A stretch of 35,079 nucleotides of DNA from CAZJRB01 sp964547995 (GTDB lineage: Bacteria; Planctomycetota; Planctomycetia; Pirellulales; Thermoguttaceae). Below the pieces are notes generated by a model. That model did no database searches, was not told the origin of the DNA, and was given only the letters and a program-made list of their open reading frames with translations. The DNA lies in contig CAZJRB010000080.1 in the NCBI GenBank assembly GCA_964547995.1, positions 1-35,079 on the forward strand, in the 5' to 3' direction. Both the position numbers and the translations under genes were made by a program. Position 1 is the first letter of the stretch. The number at the start of each line of letters is the position of its first letter. Positions 8,275-18,600 of this stretch are shown here, piece after piece.

Positions 8275-11200
8275 ATGTGTTTCCACAATCATCCAGGTGT
8301 ATCCCATATACTGCCTCTTCTGGTGATTTGCTGCCAAGCATGTTTGCTTTGCCCCGGCGCCGAAGCTTCTGATACCTGCCGGGACGATTTGGCCGACCGC
8401 ATTCTTGCCGATACGGGCGTCCGGGGCGGCCTGATCGTTCACCTCGGCTGTGATGACGGAAAACTTACGGCCGCCTTGCACGCCGGCGCCGGCTATCTCG
8501 TACACGGTCTCGACACCGACGCCGATCAAGTCGCCAAGGCCCGCGCGCACCTCCAATCGCGCGGCGTGAATGGACCGGTGTCGGTCGGTCGATTTGACGG
8601 AAAGCACCTTCCCTACATTGACAACCTGGTGAACTTGATTGTGGCCGAAGACGGCTGCGACGTGCCGGCCGAGGAGTTGATACGGGTGCTTGCTCCGCTT
8701 GGCGTGGCATACGTGAAAACCGACGGCAAGTGGAAGAAGACGGTCAAACCGTGGCCCGACGAAATCGATGAGTGGACCCATTTCATGCACGACGCCGACA
8801 ACAACGCGGTGGCCGACGACACGGTCGTCGATTCGCCCCGCCGGTTGCAATGGAACGGCGGCCCCAAATGGACGCGGTCGCACGAGAAGATGTCGGGCAT
8901 GAACGCCTTGGTTTCGGCCGCCGGGCGGATCTTCTACGTCATGGACGAGGGGCCGACCAGTTCGGTCCAGTTGCCGCCCGAGTGGAAACTCGTCGCCCGC
9001 GACGCTTTCAACGGAGTGGTCCTCTGGCAGCGCGATATCCCGCTGTGGCAGACCCACCTCTGGCCGCTGAAGGCCGGGCCCGCCACGATCCCGCGACGCC
9101 TGGTGGCCGCCGACGACAGGGTCTATGCAACGCTCGGGCTGACCGCACCGGTGACCGCCCTGGACGCCGCCACGGGCAAAACGGTCGAGACATACAAGGA
9201 CACCGAAGGCACCGAAGAGATTCTCATCTCCGACGGCGTGCTGTTTCTGCGCGTGAACGAAGATTTCAAACCGGACGTCTTCAAACCCGAGAACGAACAC
9301 TGCTGGACCGAGTCGGCACGGGCCATGGGCAAGATCGGAATATGGAAACCCGGCGACAAGCAACACGTCGCGGCCATCGACGCCGCCTCCGGCAAGGAGT
9401 TGTGGCGAGCCGACTCGCCCATTGCCCGGCTTACACTCACCGTCGATGCCGACAGCGTCTACTTCCACACCGGCGAGCACCTGGTGTGTCTCGACCGCAA
9501 GACGGGCAAACAGCAATGGCGGCAGGCAGACGTGGACAAGTTCAAGTCGCTCAACACGCGTTACCCGCCCACGCTGGTTTCCTGCGACGACGTGCTCCTC
9601 TACCAACACCACAAGAACATCAGCGCATATTCCCGAGAGTCGGGCGAATTGCTGTGGAGGTCTTCTCACCCGGCATCGGGCCACGTATCGCCGGGCGACG
9701 CGCTGGTCATCGACGGCCTGGTCTGGTCGGCCGGCACGGGCGGCGGCAAGTTCATCGGCAAGGATATCCATACGGGCGAAGTGAAGTCGGAATTCGGGCC
9801 GCCGAAGATGACCTGGTTCCATCCCCGCTGCTACCGCTCGAAGGGGACCTCGCGGTATCTCCTGGCATCGCGGACCGGGATCGAGGTCGTCGACGTCCGC
9901 AAGAAGCACGTCGACGTCAACCATTGGACGCGCGGCCCGTGCCTCTACGGCATTATGCCGGCCAACGGACTGATCTACACGGGGCCGCATCCGTGCGCCT
10001 GCCTTCTCGAAACGAAGACGTCGGGTTTCAACGCGCTGGCGCCGGCCTGCAAGGGCGCGGACACCGCGATAACCGACGCCAACCGACGCCAAAAGGGCCC
10101 GGCCTTCGGCAAAGTTTCCGGCAAAGGCCTCGACACGTCGGCCCCGTGGCCCATGTATCGGCACGACCCGGCCCGCAGCGGTTATGCGCCGATCACCGTT
10201 CCGGCAAAACTGAAGAAGCTTTGGGAAACGGAAATCGGCGGCAAACTCACGAGCCTGGTGTCGGCGAACGATATTGTGCTTGTCGTCGCGCCGGAAAGCC
10301 ATACGGTCCACGCGCTGGACGCAAGCGGCGGGAAGCCGGTCTGGGAATACACCTGCGGCAGCCGCATCGATTCGCCGCCGACCTTCTGCGGCGACAAGGT
10401 CATCTTCGGATCGCACGACGGATACGTCTATTGCCTGCGCGCCAGCGACGGGCAGTTGGCGTGGCGGTTCCTGGCTGCGCCGAACCGGCGGCGCATGGTT
10501 TCCTGCGGCCAGGTCGAATCGGTGTGGCCGGTACACGGCAGCGTCTTGCCGATCGGCGAGGCCGTTTGCTGCGTCGCCGGGCGCAACGCATTTCTCGACG
10601 GCGGCCTTCGATTCTACAAGCTCCACGCCGAAACGGGCAAGTTGCTCGCCATGACCGAGATCGACGAGAACGACCCGGAAACAGGCAAAAACCTTCAGAA
10701 GCTACAGGGCGGATGGCTCGGACTGACCATGCCGGTGGCAAACCCCGACATCTTGACCAGCAACGGGAAACGCATTTTCATGCGGAGCCAGCCGTTCGAC
10801 CTCGACGGCAACCGCCTGCGGATCGCCCCCGACCTGGACGTCAAGCGGCAGGATCGCGACGACGCCCACCTGTTCAGCCCCGTCGGGCTTCTCGACGACG
10901 CCTGGCATCACCGGAGCTACTGGACGTACGGCGTTACGGCAGTCTATGGCTGGCACGTATGGTTCGAGGCGGCGAAGTATGCCCCGTCCGGCCGGATACT
11001 CTCGTTCGACGACAAGGTGATCTACGGGTTTGCCCGGAAGCCGCAATTCCTGGCCCAGGCACCGACGATCGAATATCAACTGTACAAGGCCGACCGGCGT
11101 CCGGCCGCCGACGGAGCGGCCCGCGTTCAAAAATCGGCTTCCGAACATCGCAAATACGAATGGAATCAAACGCAATGGCTCAGCCGCGGCAAGCTGTACA

Positions 11201-12270
11201 AGCCCGAGCAGTTGACGGCGCTTAGGTACCATTGGATCAAGCCCGACCTGCCGATTCAGGTCCGCGCCATGGTGTTGACCAAGGACGCTCTCTTCCTTGC
11301 CGGCCCGCCGGACGTGATCGACGAAGTCAATCTTTGGCACAACCCGGACGACGCCGCGCTCAAGCGAAAAGCGGCCCAACAGACCGAAGCCCTCAAAGGT
11401 CGTAGCGGCGGCTCGCTCTGGGCCGTGTCGACAAAAGACGGCAGCCGCCTCGCCTGCATCGACCTTGAAGCTCCACCCGTCTTCGACGGAATGATCGCAG
11501 CCGACAACCGGCTCTTCCTCTCGCTCGTCAACGGAAAAGTCGTCTGCTACGGCGACGGCAAAAACGCGAAAGCGAAGGGCAACTCGAAGGTCAACCGGAA
11601 GGTGGACGTGACCGCCAAGAAGAAGGCGAAGCCGAAAGACTCGTTGAAGAAAATCTTTTCGTCGTTGTACAAAAGCTTCGGCTGCCACAGCAAGACGGAA
11701 ATCAGGATCAGTGCCGGTCCCAAGGCGGTCAAGATGAGAAGAGGCGGCGTGCCGGGTAAGCAGTGGATTGCTAAAAGCGGGCCGTATACCTTCAAGTTGA
11801 CTATTCAGGATGAGACGAAACTTAAACTTGACCAACTGCTCGAACGCGTCCAAAAGCTCCCGCCTCCCTACATGAGGGCCTGCCAAGCCGTGTCCGACGA
11901 TAACGAAGACGGGATTGCCATGTACGTCACACTGGGCGGGGCGTTTGGTCACGGCGGGAAAGGATACATCAACCTGGTTAGCGCTGCCGGCGCCATCACG
12001 ATGGCCCATGAGGCGGGGCATACACTCGAGCAGGTCTACCGGGAATCCCATCCCAAAATCCTGGAGACCTGGGACGAGATCAGCAAGGCGGACAACATAT
12101 CGGTCTCCGGCTATGGCGATACCGTGTGCTCCGAAGATCTCGCGGAATTCTCCCAGGTGTACGCCGTTTGCCTGCACGAGGGCCCCGAAGCTCTGGCAGA
12201 GTTGAAGGAACTCTCGCCCAGGCGGTTCGCGCTCTGGGAAAAGATTCTAAAGGAACCGGATGACGATTAG
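8275..12270 (+). CDS. Exported methyltransferase-like / PQQ propeller / metallopeptidase-like fusion protein
   Basis: 1331 residues. Residues 1-31 look like a signal peptide (hydrophobic ILPLLVICCQACLL, then AEA). Residues about 45-150 resemble a class I SAM-dependent methyltransferase (VHLGCDDGKLT, GLDTDADQV), with Asp where motif I usually has Gly, so activity is doubtful. Residues about 150-1105 form a PQQ-type beta-propeller with many repeats such as ALDAATGK, AIDAASGKELW, CLDRKTGKQQW and ALDASGGKPVW. A Lys-rich linker (about 1105-1130) leads to a C-terminal domain with HEAGH at 1245-1249 and a downstream Glu near 1287/1291 in CSEDLAEFSQVYA. This spacing resembles gluzincin peptidases of the anthrax lethal factor-like type. 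The start has only a weak ribosome site (GAAAG). The stop TAG lies within the left arm of the element at 12268. The methyltransferase-propeller arrangement occurs in planctomycetes as I recall; the peptidase tail seems unusual. Confidence 0.88.
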   Translation: MCFHNHPGVSHILPLLVICCQACLLCPGAEASDTCRDDLADRILADTGVRGGLIVHLGCDDGKLTAALHAGAGYLVHGLDTDADQVAKARAHLQSRGVNGPVSVGRFDGKHLPYIDNLVNLIVAEDGCDVPAEELIRVLAPLGVAYVKTDGKWKKTVKPWPDEIDEWTHFMHDADNNAVADDTVVDSPRRLQWNGGPKWTRSHEKMSGMNALVSAAGRIFYVMDEGPTSSVQLPPEWKLVARDAFNGVVLWQRDIPLWQTHLWPLKAGPATIPRRLVAADDRVYATLGLTAPVTALDAATGKTVETYKDTEGTEEILISDGVLFLRVNEDFKPDVFKPENEHCWTESARAMGKIGIWKPGDKQHVAAIDAASGKELWRADSPIARLTLTVDADSVYFHTGEHLVCLDRKTGKQQWRQADVDKFKSLNTRYPPTLVSCDDVLLYQHHKNISAYSRESGELLWRSSHPASGHVSPGDALVIDGLVWSAGTGGGKFIGKDIHTGEVKSEFGPPKMTWFHPRCYRSKGTSRYLLASRTGIEVVDVRKKHVDVNHWTRGPCLYGIMPANGLIYTGPHPCACLLETKTSGFNALAPACKGADTAITDANRRQKGPAFGKVSGKGLDTSAPWPMYRHDPARSGYAPITVPAKLKKLWETEIGGKLTSLVSANDIVLVVAPESHTVHALDASGGKPVWEYTCGSRIDSPPTFCGDKVIFGSHDGYVYCLRASDGQLAWRFLAAPNRRRMVSCGQVESVWPVHGSVLPIGEAVCCVAGRNAFLDGGLRFYKLHAETGKLLAMTEIDENDPETGKNLQKLQGGWLGLTMPVANPDILTSNGKRIFMRSQPFDLDGNRLRIAPDLDVKRQDRDDAHLFSPVGLLDDAWHHRSYWTYGVTAVYGWHVWFEAAKYAPSGRILSFDDKVIYGFARKPQFLAQAPTIEYQLYKADRRPAADGAARVQKSASEHRKYEWNQTQWLSRGKLYKPEQLTALRYHWIKPDLPIQVRAMVLTKDALFLAGPPDVIDEVNLWHNPDDAALKRKAAQQTEALKGRSGGSLWAVSTKDGSRLACIDLEAPPVFDGMIAADNRLFLSLVNGKVVCYGDGKNAKAKGNSKVNRKVDVTAKKKAKPKDSLKKIFSSLYKSFGCHSKTEIRISAGPKAVKMRRGGVPGKQWIAKSGPYTFKLTIQDETKLKLDQLLERVQKLPPPYMRACQAVSDDNEDGIAMYVTLGGAFGHGGKGYINLVSAAGAITMAHEAGHTLEQVYRESHPKILETWDEISKADNISVSGYGDTVCSEDLAEFSQVYAVCLHEGPEALAELKELSPRRFALWEKILKEPDDD

Positions 12271-12369
12271 GCTTTGTCGGAAAACCCGTACGATGGCCTT
12301 CCAAGGCCGTCGAGAAGCCATGGAAATCCGTCGTAAAATGACTCCAAACGACTTTTCCGACAAAGCCTA
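12268..12369. mobile_element. MITE-like element with 17-bp terminal inverted repeats
   Basis: TAGGCTTTGTCGGAAAA at 12268-12284 is repeated perfectly inverted at 12353-12369. The outermost TA/TA can be read as a 2-bp target duplication, leaving a 98-bp core (12270-12367) with 15-bp inverted ends. TA duplications are typical of IS630/Tc1-mariner elements. An inner hairpin (CGATGGCCTT at 12291-12300 against 12303-12312, one T/G mismatch) folds the middle. No coding capacity, so it would need a transposase in trans. It could alternatively serve as a structured 3' end for the gene whose stop codon it contains. Confidence 0.7.
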
Positions 12370-12613
12370 GCCCGGATGCCGATGAATGGACATTCGGCGG
12401 ACGGCCTAATAACAATCAACCATAGTTGCCTCGCAATGCCACTTTTCAGTCGGGCAAGTAACCGGCACGGAAAATCAACAAGCTCACCGGCCTTGAAGGC
12501 GCCTTGGGCAAGAAGAAAGCTTCGATCAGATCGTTCGGGACGCCCGTTCACGGGCGTTCTCGCTGCCGGGTGGAGATAGGCGAGCAATCGGGCAGAATGA
12601 TTGTGCCGGTAGT
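12271..12613. other. Convergent intergenic region
   Basis: 343 bp between the stops of two convergent genes. It contains most of the MITE-like element and a hairpin at 12540-12557. The remaining roughly 170 bp (12370-12539) show no gene or RNA I recognise. Confidence 0.5.
12540..12557 (-). terminator. Hairpin downstream of the giant gene, possible terminator
   Basis: ACGCCCG and CGGGCGT form 7-bp arms around a TTCA loop, about 57 nt past the stop codon of the minus-strand giant gene. No T-run follows, so it would act weakly or serve as a 3' stabiliser. Confidence 0.35.
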
Positions 12614-15600
12614 TCAGAATTGGGTGAACAACGCGTCAATCTCCGCCACACCCGGCTCGCGGCGCAGGCCCGTTTCCAACGTCCCGCTCATCAGGCTTTC
12701 CGACGAGGAACTAAGGTCTTCAAGACCCAGTGTGTGGCCCAGTTCGTGTGAAACCACCGTCAGCAGGTCCATCCGGTCGACCGCGCGGGGATCGACGGCC
12801 CGCAGCTCGCTGCCGGTGAGCTGGAACTCCTCGTTCACGCCGGGCGTCGGGTCGATAAACCAGCCGTGGCCCGCCGCGTTGACGTCGAGATAGATCGCGT
12901 CGAGTGTGGCCAGCCCCAACATCGCTCCCGGCAAGTCGGTGATGATGAAATCGACCGCCAGCAGGGCTTCAAGCTGATCGGCCGCAAGCCCCGCACCGGC
13001 CCAATCGGCAATCGCGTCGGTGACGATCGGTTGCAGGTCGGCCCCGGTCAGGGCGGCCAACTCCCCGCCAAAAGATACTTCGCCGCCGGCCGCCAGCAAC
13101 GGCGATCCCACCTGCTCGATCCGCACGGCATCGGCAATCAACAGGCCGTTCGCAGCGTCCGAAAGCTCCACCCGCAGCGTGTCGCCCGTGATCGTGTAGG
13201 TGCCGAGCGTTTCCCACGTGGTTCCTTGGTCGGTGAAGTCGTCCGGCGCCGCTTGCTGGTTCACCGGCACCGTTTCCAAACTCGTTGTACCGTTGTACAC
13301 CTCGTAAGGCGCGTTGGTTGCGCGATTCGTGTGTGCGGACCAGGTCGCGGCCACTTGATACTGCCCCGGAGTGACGGTGAAAGTCCAAGAGGCCGTGTCC
13401 GATCCGTCGCCCACAAAGCTGTAGTGCAGGTCGTTCTCGAGGCCCAAACCGGAATACGGGTACCAATCCCCGCTCGTGCCGAAGCCCATCCCCCCGTTGT
13501 CGATGATCTGCGCCGTCGGCACATCACCCACCCACTCGATGCGGACGGCATCGGCAATCAACAAGCCGTTAGCAGCGTCCGAGAGTTCCACCAACAGTGT
13601 GTCACCCATGATCGTGTAGGTGCCGATCGTTTCCCACGCGGTTCCTTGGTCGCTGAAGTCGTCCGGGGCGGCCCGCTGGTTCACCGGCGCCGTTCCCAGA
13701 CTCGTTGCACCGTTGAAGACTTCGTATGGCGCGTTGGTTGCCCGGTTTGTGTGTGCGGTCCAGGTTGCCGCCACCTCATACTGCCCCGGAGTGACGATGA
13801 AAGTCCAGGAGGCCACGTCCGATCCGTCGCCCACAAAGCTGTAGTGCAGGTCGTCGTCGAAGCCCAAACCGGAATAGGGATACCAAGCCCCGCTCGTGCC
13901 GAAGCCGACGTCCCCGTCGTCAACGATCTGCACAGGCACCCGCTCGATGCGGACGGCGTCGGCAATCACGAGCCCGTCTGCTATGTCCGAAAGCTCCACC
14001 ACCAGCGTGTCACCCGTGACCGTGAAGGCGCCGAGCGTTTCCCACATGGCCCCTTGGTCGGTGAAGTCGTCCGGCGCCACTTCCTGGTTCACCGGCACCG
14101 TTCCCAGGCTTGTTGCGCCGTTGAACACTTCGTAAGGCGCGTTTGTTGCCCGGTTCTTATGGACGGTCCAGGTTGCGGCCACTCGATACTGCCCCGGGCT
14201 GACCGTGAAACTCCAGGAGGCCGTGTCCGATCCGTCGCCCGCAAAGCTGTAATGAAGGTCGCCCTCGAAACCCGAGAAAGCGTAGGGGCTCCAATCCCCG
14301 ATCGTGCCGAATCCGGTGTCCCCGTCGTCGATGATCTGGATCGGGGGCGCCGAGGCGAAAACGGTTACTTGATAGTCCTCCACTTCGCCGTCGTCGGCCG
14401 GGCCGGTCGGGGCAAGGTTCCCGGCGGTGCTGAACCGGAACCGCGCGAACGTATCGCCCGGCGACGCGTCCGCCGGCACCGCAACGCCCAGATGATTGGC
14501 CCCGGCCGCCAGCGGCTCGTTCGTGAAGACCTGTTCTCCGGCGTCCCAGTCGCCGCTGCGGTCGAAGTCGATCCACGCGTCGAGAAGCCCCGGGGCCGAC
14601 GCGGTAATCGTGACCGCCGTCGTCTCGCCTTGAACCAGCCCGATGCCGAAGACCACGCCATCTTCGTCGTCGTTCCCATCGGCATCGTCGCCGTCGGCGT
14701 CGTCGCTCGGCTGGCCGTCGGGGTCGTCATCGCGATCGGCCCCGAGCGTCGGCCCAACACACAAATGCCGGGCGCCGTCGGCGGCCCGCAACGTGGGATA
14801 GCCGGGATCGGGAGCGTCGCCGAAATCGTAGAACGGTTGGTTGCCGAACATCAGCGGCGTCCCGACCACGGCTTCCGCCCTGGGGTCGACAGCTAAAGAG
14901 AACATGTATGCCGATCCGGCAGCGCTGCCGTTGTCGTCATCATCGGGAGCCCCAACCACGATGGTGCTGCCGCTAATGCCCACCGAGCGGCCGAACGTAT
15001 CGTCGGCCGCGCCGTCGCCGGCGATCAGCTTGGCATCGAAGCTACTGGTGGTGGTCCAACCTGTCCCGGGCCGCTGGTAGACGTACGCCGATCCGGAACG
15101 ACTACCGTTGTCGTCATCGCCACTAGCTCCGATCACGACGGTGTCGCCGCTGATGCCCACCGAGCCGCCGAAATGGTCGTCTGCCGCGCCGTCGGCAGCG
15201 GTCAGCTTGGCATCGAAGCTGCTGGTGGTCGCCCAACCGCCCGCGGGCCGCTGGTAGACATACGCCGATCCGTTGTCGTCATTGAGTTTAGCCCCGATCA
15301 CGACGGTGTCGCCGCTGAGGGCCACTGAGCAGCCGAAATGCTCGTCTGCCGCGCCGTCGCTGGCGGTCAGTTTGGCATCGAAGTTGCTGGTGGTGGCCCA
15401 ACCGGTAGCTGGCCGCTCGTAGACATACGCCGATCCGGAATCATCGCCGTTGTCGTCATCATCGGGAGCCCCGATCACGACGGTATCGCCGCTGATGCCC
15501 ACCGAGAGGCCGAAAAAATCCTCGGCCGCGCCGTCGCTGGCGGTCAGCTTGGCATCGAAGCTGCTGGTGGTGGCCCAACCGCCCCCAGGCCGCTCGTAGA

Positions 15601-18600
15601 CGTACGCCGATCCGGAACGGCTGCCGTTGTCGTCATCGCCATAAGCCCCGATCACGACGGTGTCGCCGCTGATGCCCACCGAGCAGCCAAAGTGGTCGTC
15701 GTCGGCGCCGTCGGCAGCGGTCAGCTTGGCAGCGAAGCTGCTGGTGGTGGCCCAACCGGTGGCCGGCCGCTCGTAAATGTACGCCGATCCGACATAGATG
15801 ACGCCGTCGTAGGACTCACCCCCGATCACGACGGTGTCGCCGCTGATGTCCACCGAGCGGAAATGATCGGCCGCGGCCATCAGCTTGGCCACCTCGGTCC
15901 AGGAACCGGCCTGGAACTCATAAATGTAGGCGGCACCTTGGAGATTGGCCAATGGCGCTGCCACAACCGCGACGTTACCGTCAATGGCCACGAACATGCC
16001 GAAAAAATCGAAACCGCCGCCGGTGCTCGCCAGGAGTTTCTGAACCTCAAGCTCCATCGGGGGAATCATCGCTTGGCTCGACTCGGCCACCAACTCCTGC
16101 CCGCTCAGCAAATCACTGCTGAACACCGTCGGCGTGGTGGCTGCGTACCCCGGCGGGACCGTCTCCGTCACCGTGTAGCCCGTGCCAAAGCCCGCACCTG
16201 CCACGCTCGGCAGAAGCCCCGTGAACTCGAAGTAGCCGCTTGCGTCGGTCGTGTCCGTTGCGTTGACCGCGTTTCCCCGGCCGTCGGTGCCGGTGAGCGT
16301 GAACTCGACCCCGGGCAGCGGCCAATCGGCGCCCGGTGTGTAGACACCATCCGCATCCAAGTCCTCGTACTTGAAGCCGTGGATCGAGCTGGGCACTGTG
16401 TTTCCGAACATTAGCGGCGCGCCGATGAGCACTTCCACTTGCGGTAGCGCCGCACCCGACTGGCCCGCAAATGCCGCCAGTTCCTGACGGCTGAGGAGAT
16501 CCCTTGTGAAACTTGTCGGCGTGGTGGCCATGAAACCCGGCGGGACCGTCTCCGTCACCGTGTAGCCCGTGCCAAAGCCCGCACCCGCCACGCTCGGCAG
16601 AAGCCCCGTGAATTCAAAGTAGCCGTTGTCACCGGTCGTGTCTGCCCGGTCGATCACATTCCCCCGGCCGTCGGTCCCGGTGAGCGTAAACTCGACCCCG
16701 GTCAGCGGCCGATCGACGCTTGGTGTGTAGATGCCGTCTGCATCGACGTCGGTGAACTTGAACCCGTGGATCGACCCCAGCGCCGCGTTGCCGAAGTCCC
16801 GGTCGGGCACGTCGACGCCGCTTTGGGCAATGATCGTGTGGTATGCCTGTTGTGTGGTTTGCGCGAAGCCCCAAGGTACGGCCTCGCGGACGTAGTACGC
16901 GCCTTCGCCAAGACCGGGGAAGCTGTAGAGCCCTCCGACGCCGGTCACGGTCGTCGTTACCGGCGTATCATCGCCCGTGCCGAAGTCGGCCGCGGTATTT
17001 CCGCCGTCGAGCCAGAGTTCAATCGTCGTGCCGTCGAGGCCCGGGTCCGTCCCGCCGTCGTCCGTGCCGTCGGCGTCGAGGTCCTCGAACTTCCGCCCGC
17101 TAATCTCGATGGGCACTTCATCGTCGTTGTTGGTGACCGCCACGTCGCCCACGTCGCCCGCCCCCAGAGCGTCGTAGTTGCCGTCGGCGCTGGTCGGGTC
17201 GCCGGTGACGATCGTGTAGGCCGTGTTGCCGTCGATTACCACGTCGTCCACGCCGGTGACCGTCACCAGCACGCCCGTCTGCCACTGGGCCGGCGTGATC
17301 GTCACGCTCGCCGGCACCACCGTCCCCTCGGTCAGGTCACTGGATGAAAGCGGTACCGTCACGTCGTCCGTCGGCGGGCTCGCGAGCGTGACGTTGAACG
17401 TCGCCGTCCCGCCGGCTTCCGTGGTCGGCCCGCTGATCGCCGTCACGTTGACTCTGATAAGAAACCGGGAAAAAACATCTGCCATCATTGTCGGGTCGTC
17501 GGGGTGCAGGTTGCTCGCGAAGCTGTGAAACGCCACATAGCGGCCGTCCGCACTGATGCTCGGACTGTCCGAATACCCGTCTGCCTCGTTTCCCGAGCTA
17601 TCGGCGCTCACCCGCGTGGTTGCACCCGTCTGCATGTCCTTGACGAACACGTCGGCACACCCATTCGTATCGCCCGGCACCAGGTTGGTGGCGTCGCTCC
17701 AAAACGCCACGTAACGGCCGTCCGAACTGATGCTCGGATAGAGGGAGTCCCCGTTCCCCCCGTTTCCCGAGCTATCGGTGCTCACCCGCGCGGTCACCCC
17801 CGTCTGTGTGTCCTTCACGAAGACATCGCGGTCACAATTATGGTCTCCTGTCACCAAGTTATACGCATCGCTCGAAAACGCTACGTAACGGCCGTCCGCA
17901 CTGATGCTCGGATCGTACGAGTACCCGCTTCCCTCGATTCCGTCGCTATTGGCGCTCACCAGCGTGGTTGTACCCGTCTGAGTGTCCTTGACGAATATCT
18001 CCCACCCGCTCGTGCCCCCCGTCACCAGGTTGCTCGCGAAGCTCCGAAACGCCACATAGCGGCCGTCCGCACTGATGCTCGGACTGTCCGAATACCCGTC
18101 TGCCTCGTTTCCCGAGCTATCGGTACTCATCCGCGTAGTCACACCCGTCTGCGTGTCCTTCACGAAGACGTCAGGATCCGCGTTCGTGTCTCCCGGCACC
18201 AGGTTTCGCGCCCAACTCATAAACGCCACATAGCGCCCGTCCGCACTGATGCTCGGACTGCCCGAAGAGCTGTCTGCCTCGTTTCCCGAGCTATCGGTAC
18301 TTACCCGCGTCGTTACCCCCGTCTGCGTGTCCTTCACAAACACGTCGGCAGGCCAACTCGTATCCCCCATCACCAAGTTGCTCGCCTCGCTCGAAAACGC
18401 CACATAACGCCCGTCCGAACTGATGCTCGGATCGTACGAGTGATAGTTGCCTTGGGTTCCCGTGCTATCAGTGCTAACCCGCGTGGTGACGCCCATCTGC
18501 GTGTCACGCACGAAGATGTCCCAAGCCCCATTTGTGTCGCCCGTCACCAGGTTACTCGCGTCGCTCCGAAACGCAATGTAGCGGCCGTTCGAGCTGATGC

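Noticed and set aside
8236..10626. A 796-codon open frame on the minus strand, opposite the PQQ protein
   Set aside because: Its residues are Arg/Val/Asp-rich with no recognisable motif, and the plus strand has clear propeller motifs throughout. It is a by-product of GC-biased third positions.
8772..11225. An 817-codon open frame on the plus strand in another phase of the PQQ gene
   Set aside because: Extremely Arg-rich with no domain pattern; it is shadowed by the PQQ-type frame with its regular repeats.
12866..14896. A 676-codon plus-strand frame, and others of 358 and 423 codons opposite the giant gene
   Set aside because: All lie antisense to identifiable modules and show low-complexity His/Arg/Val composition.
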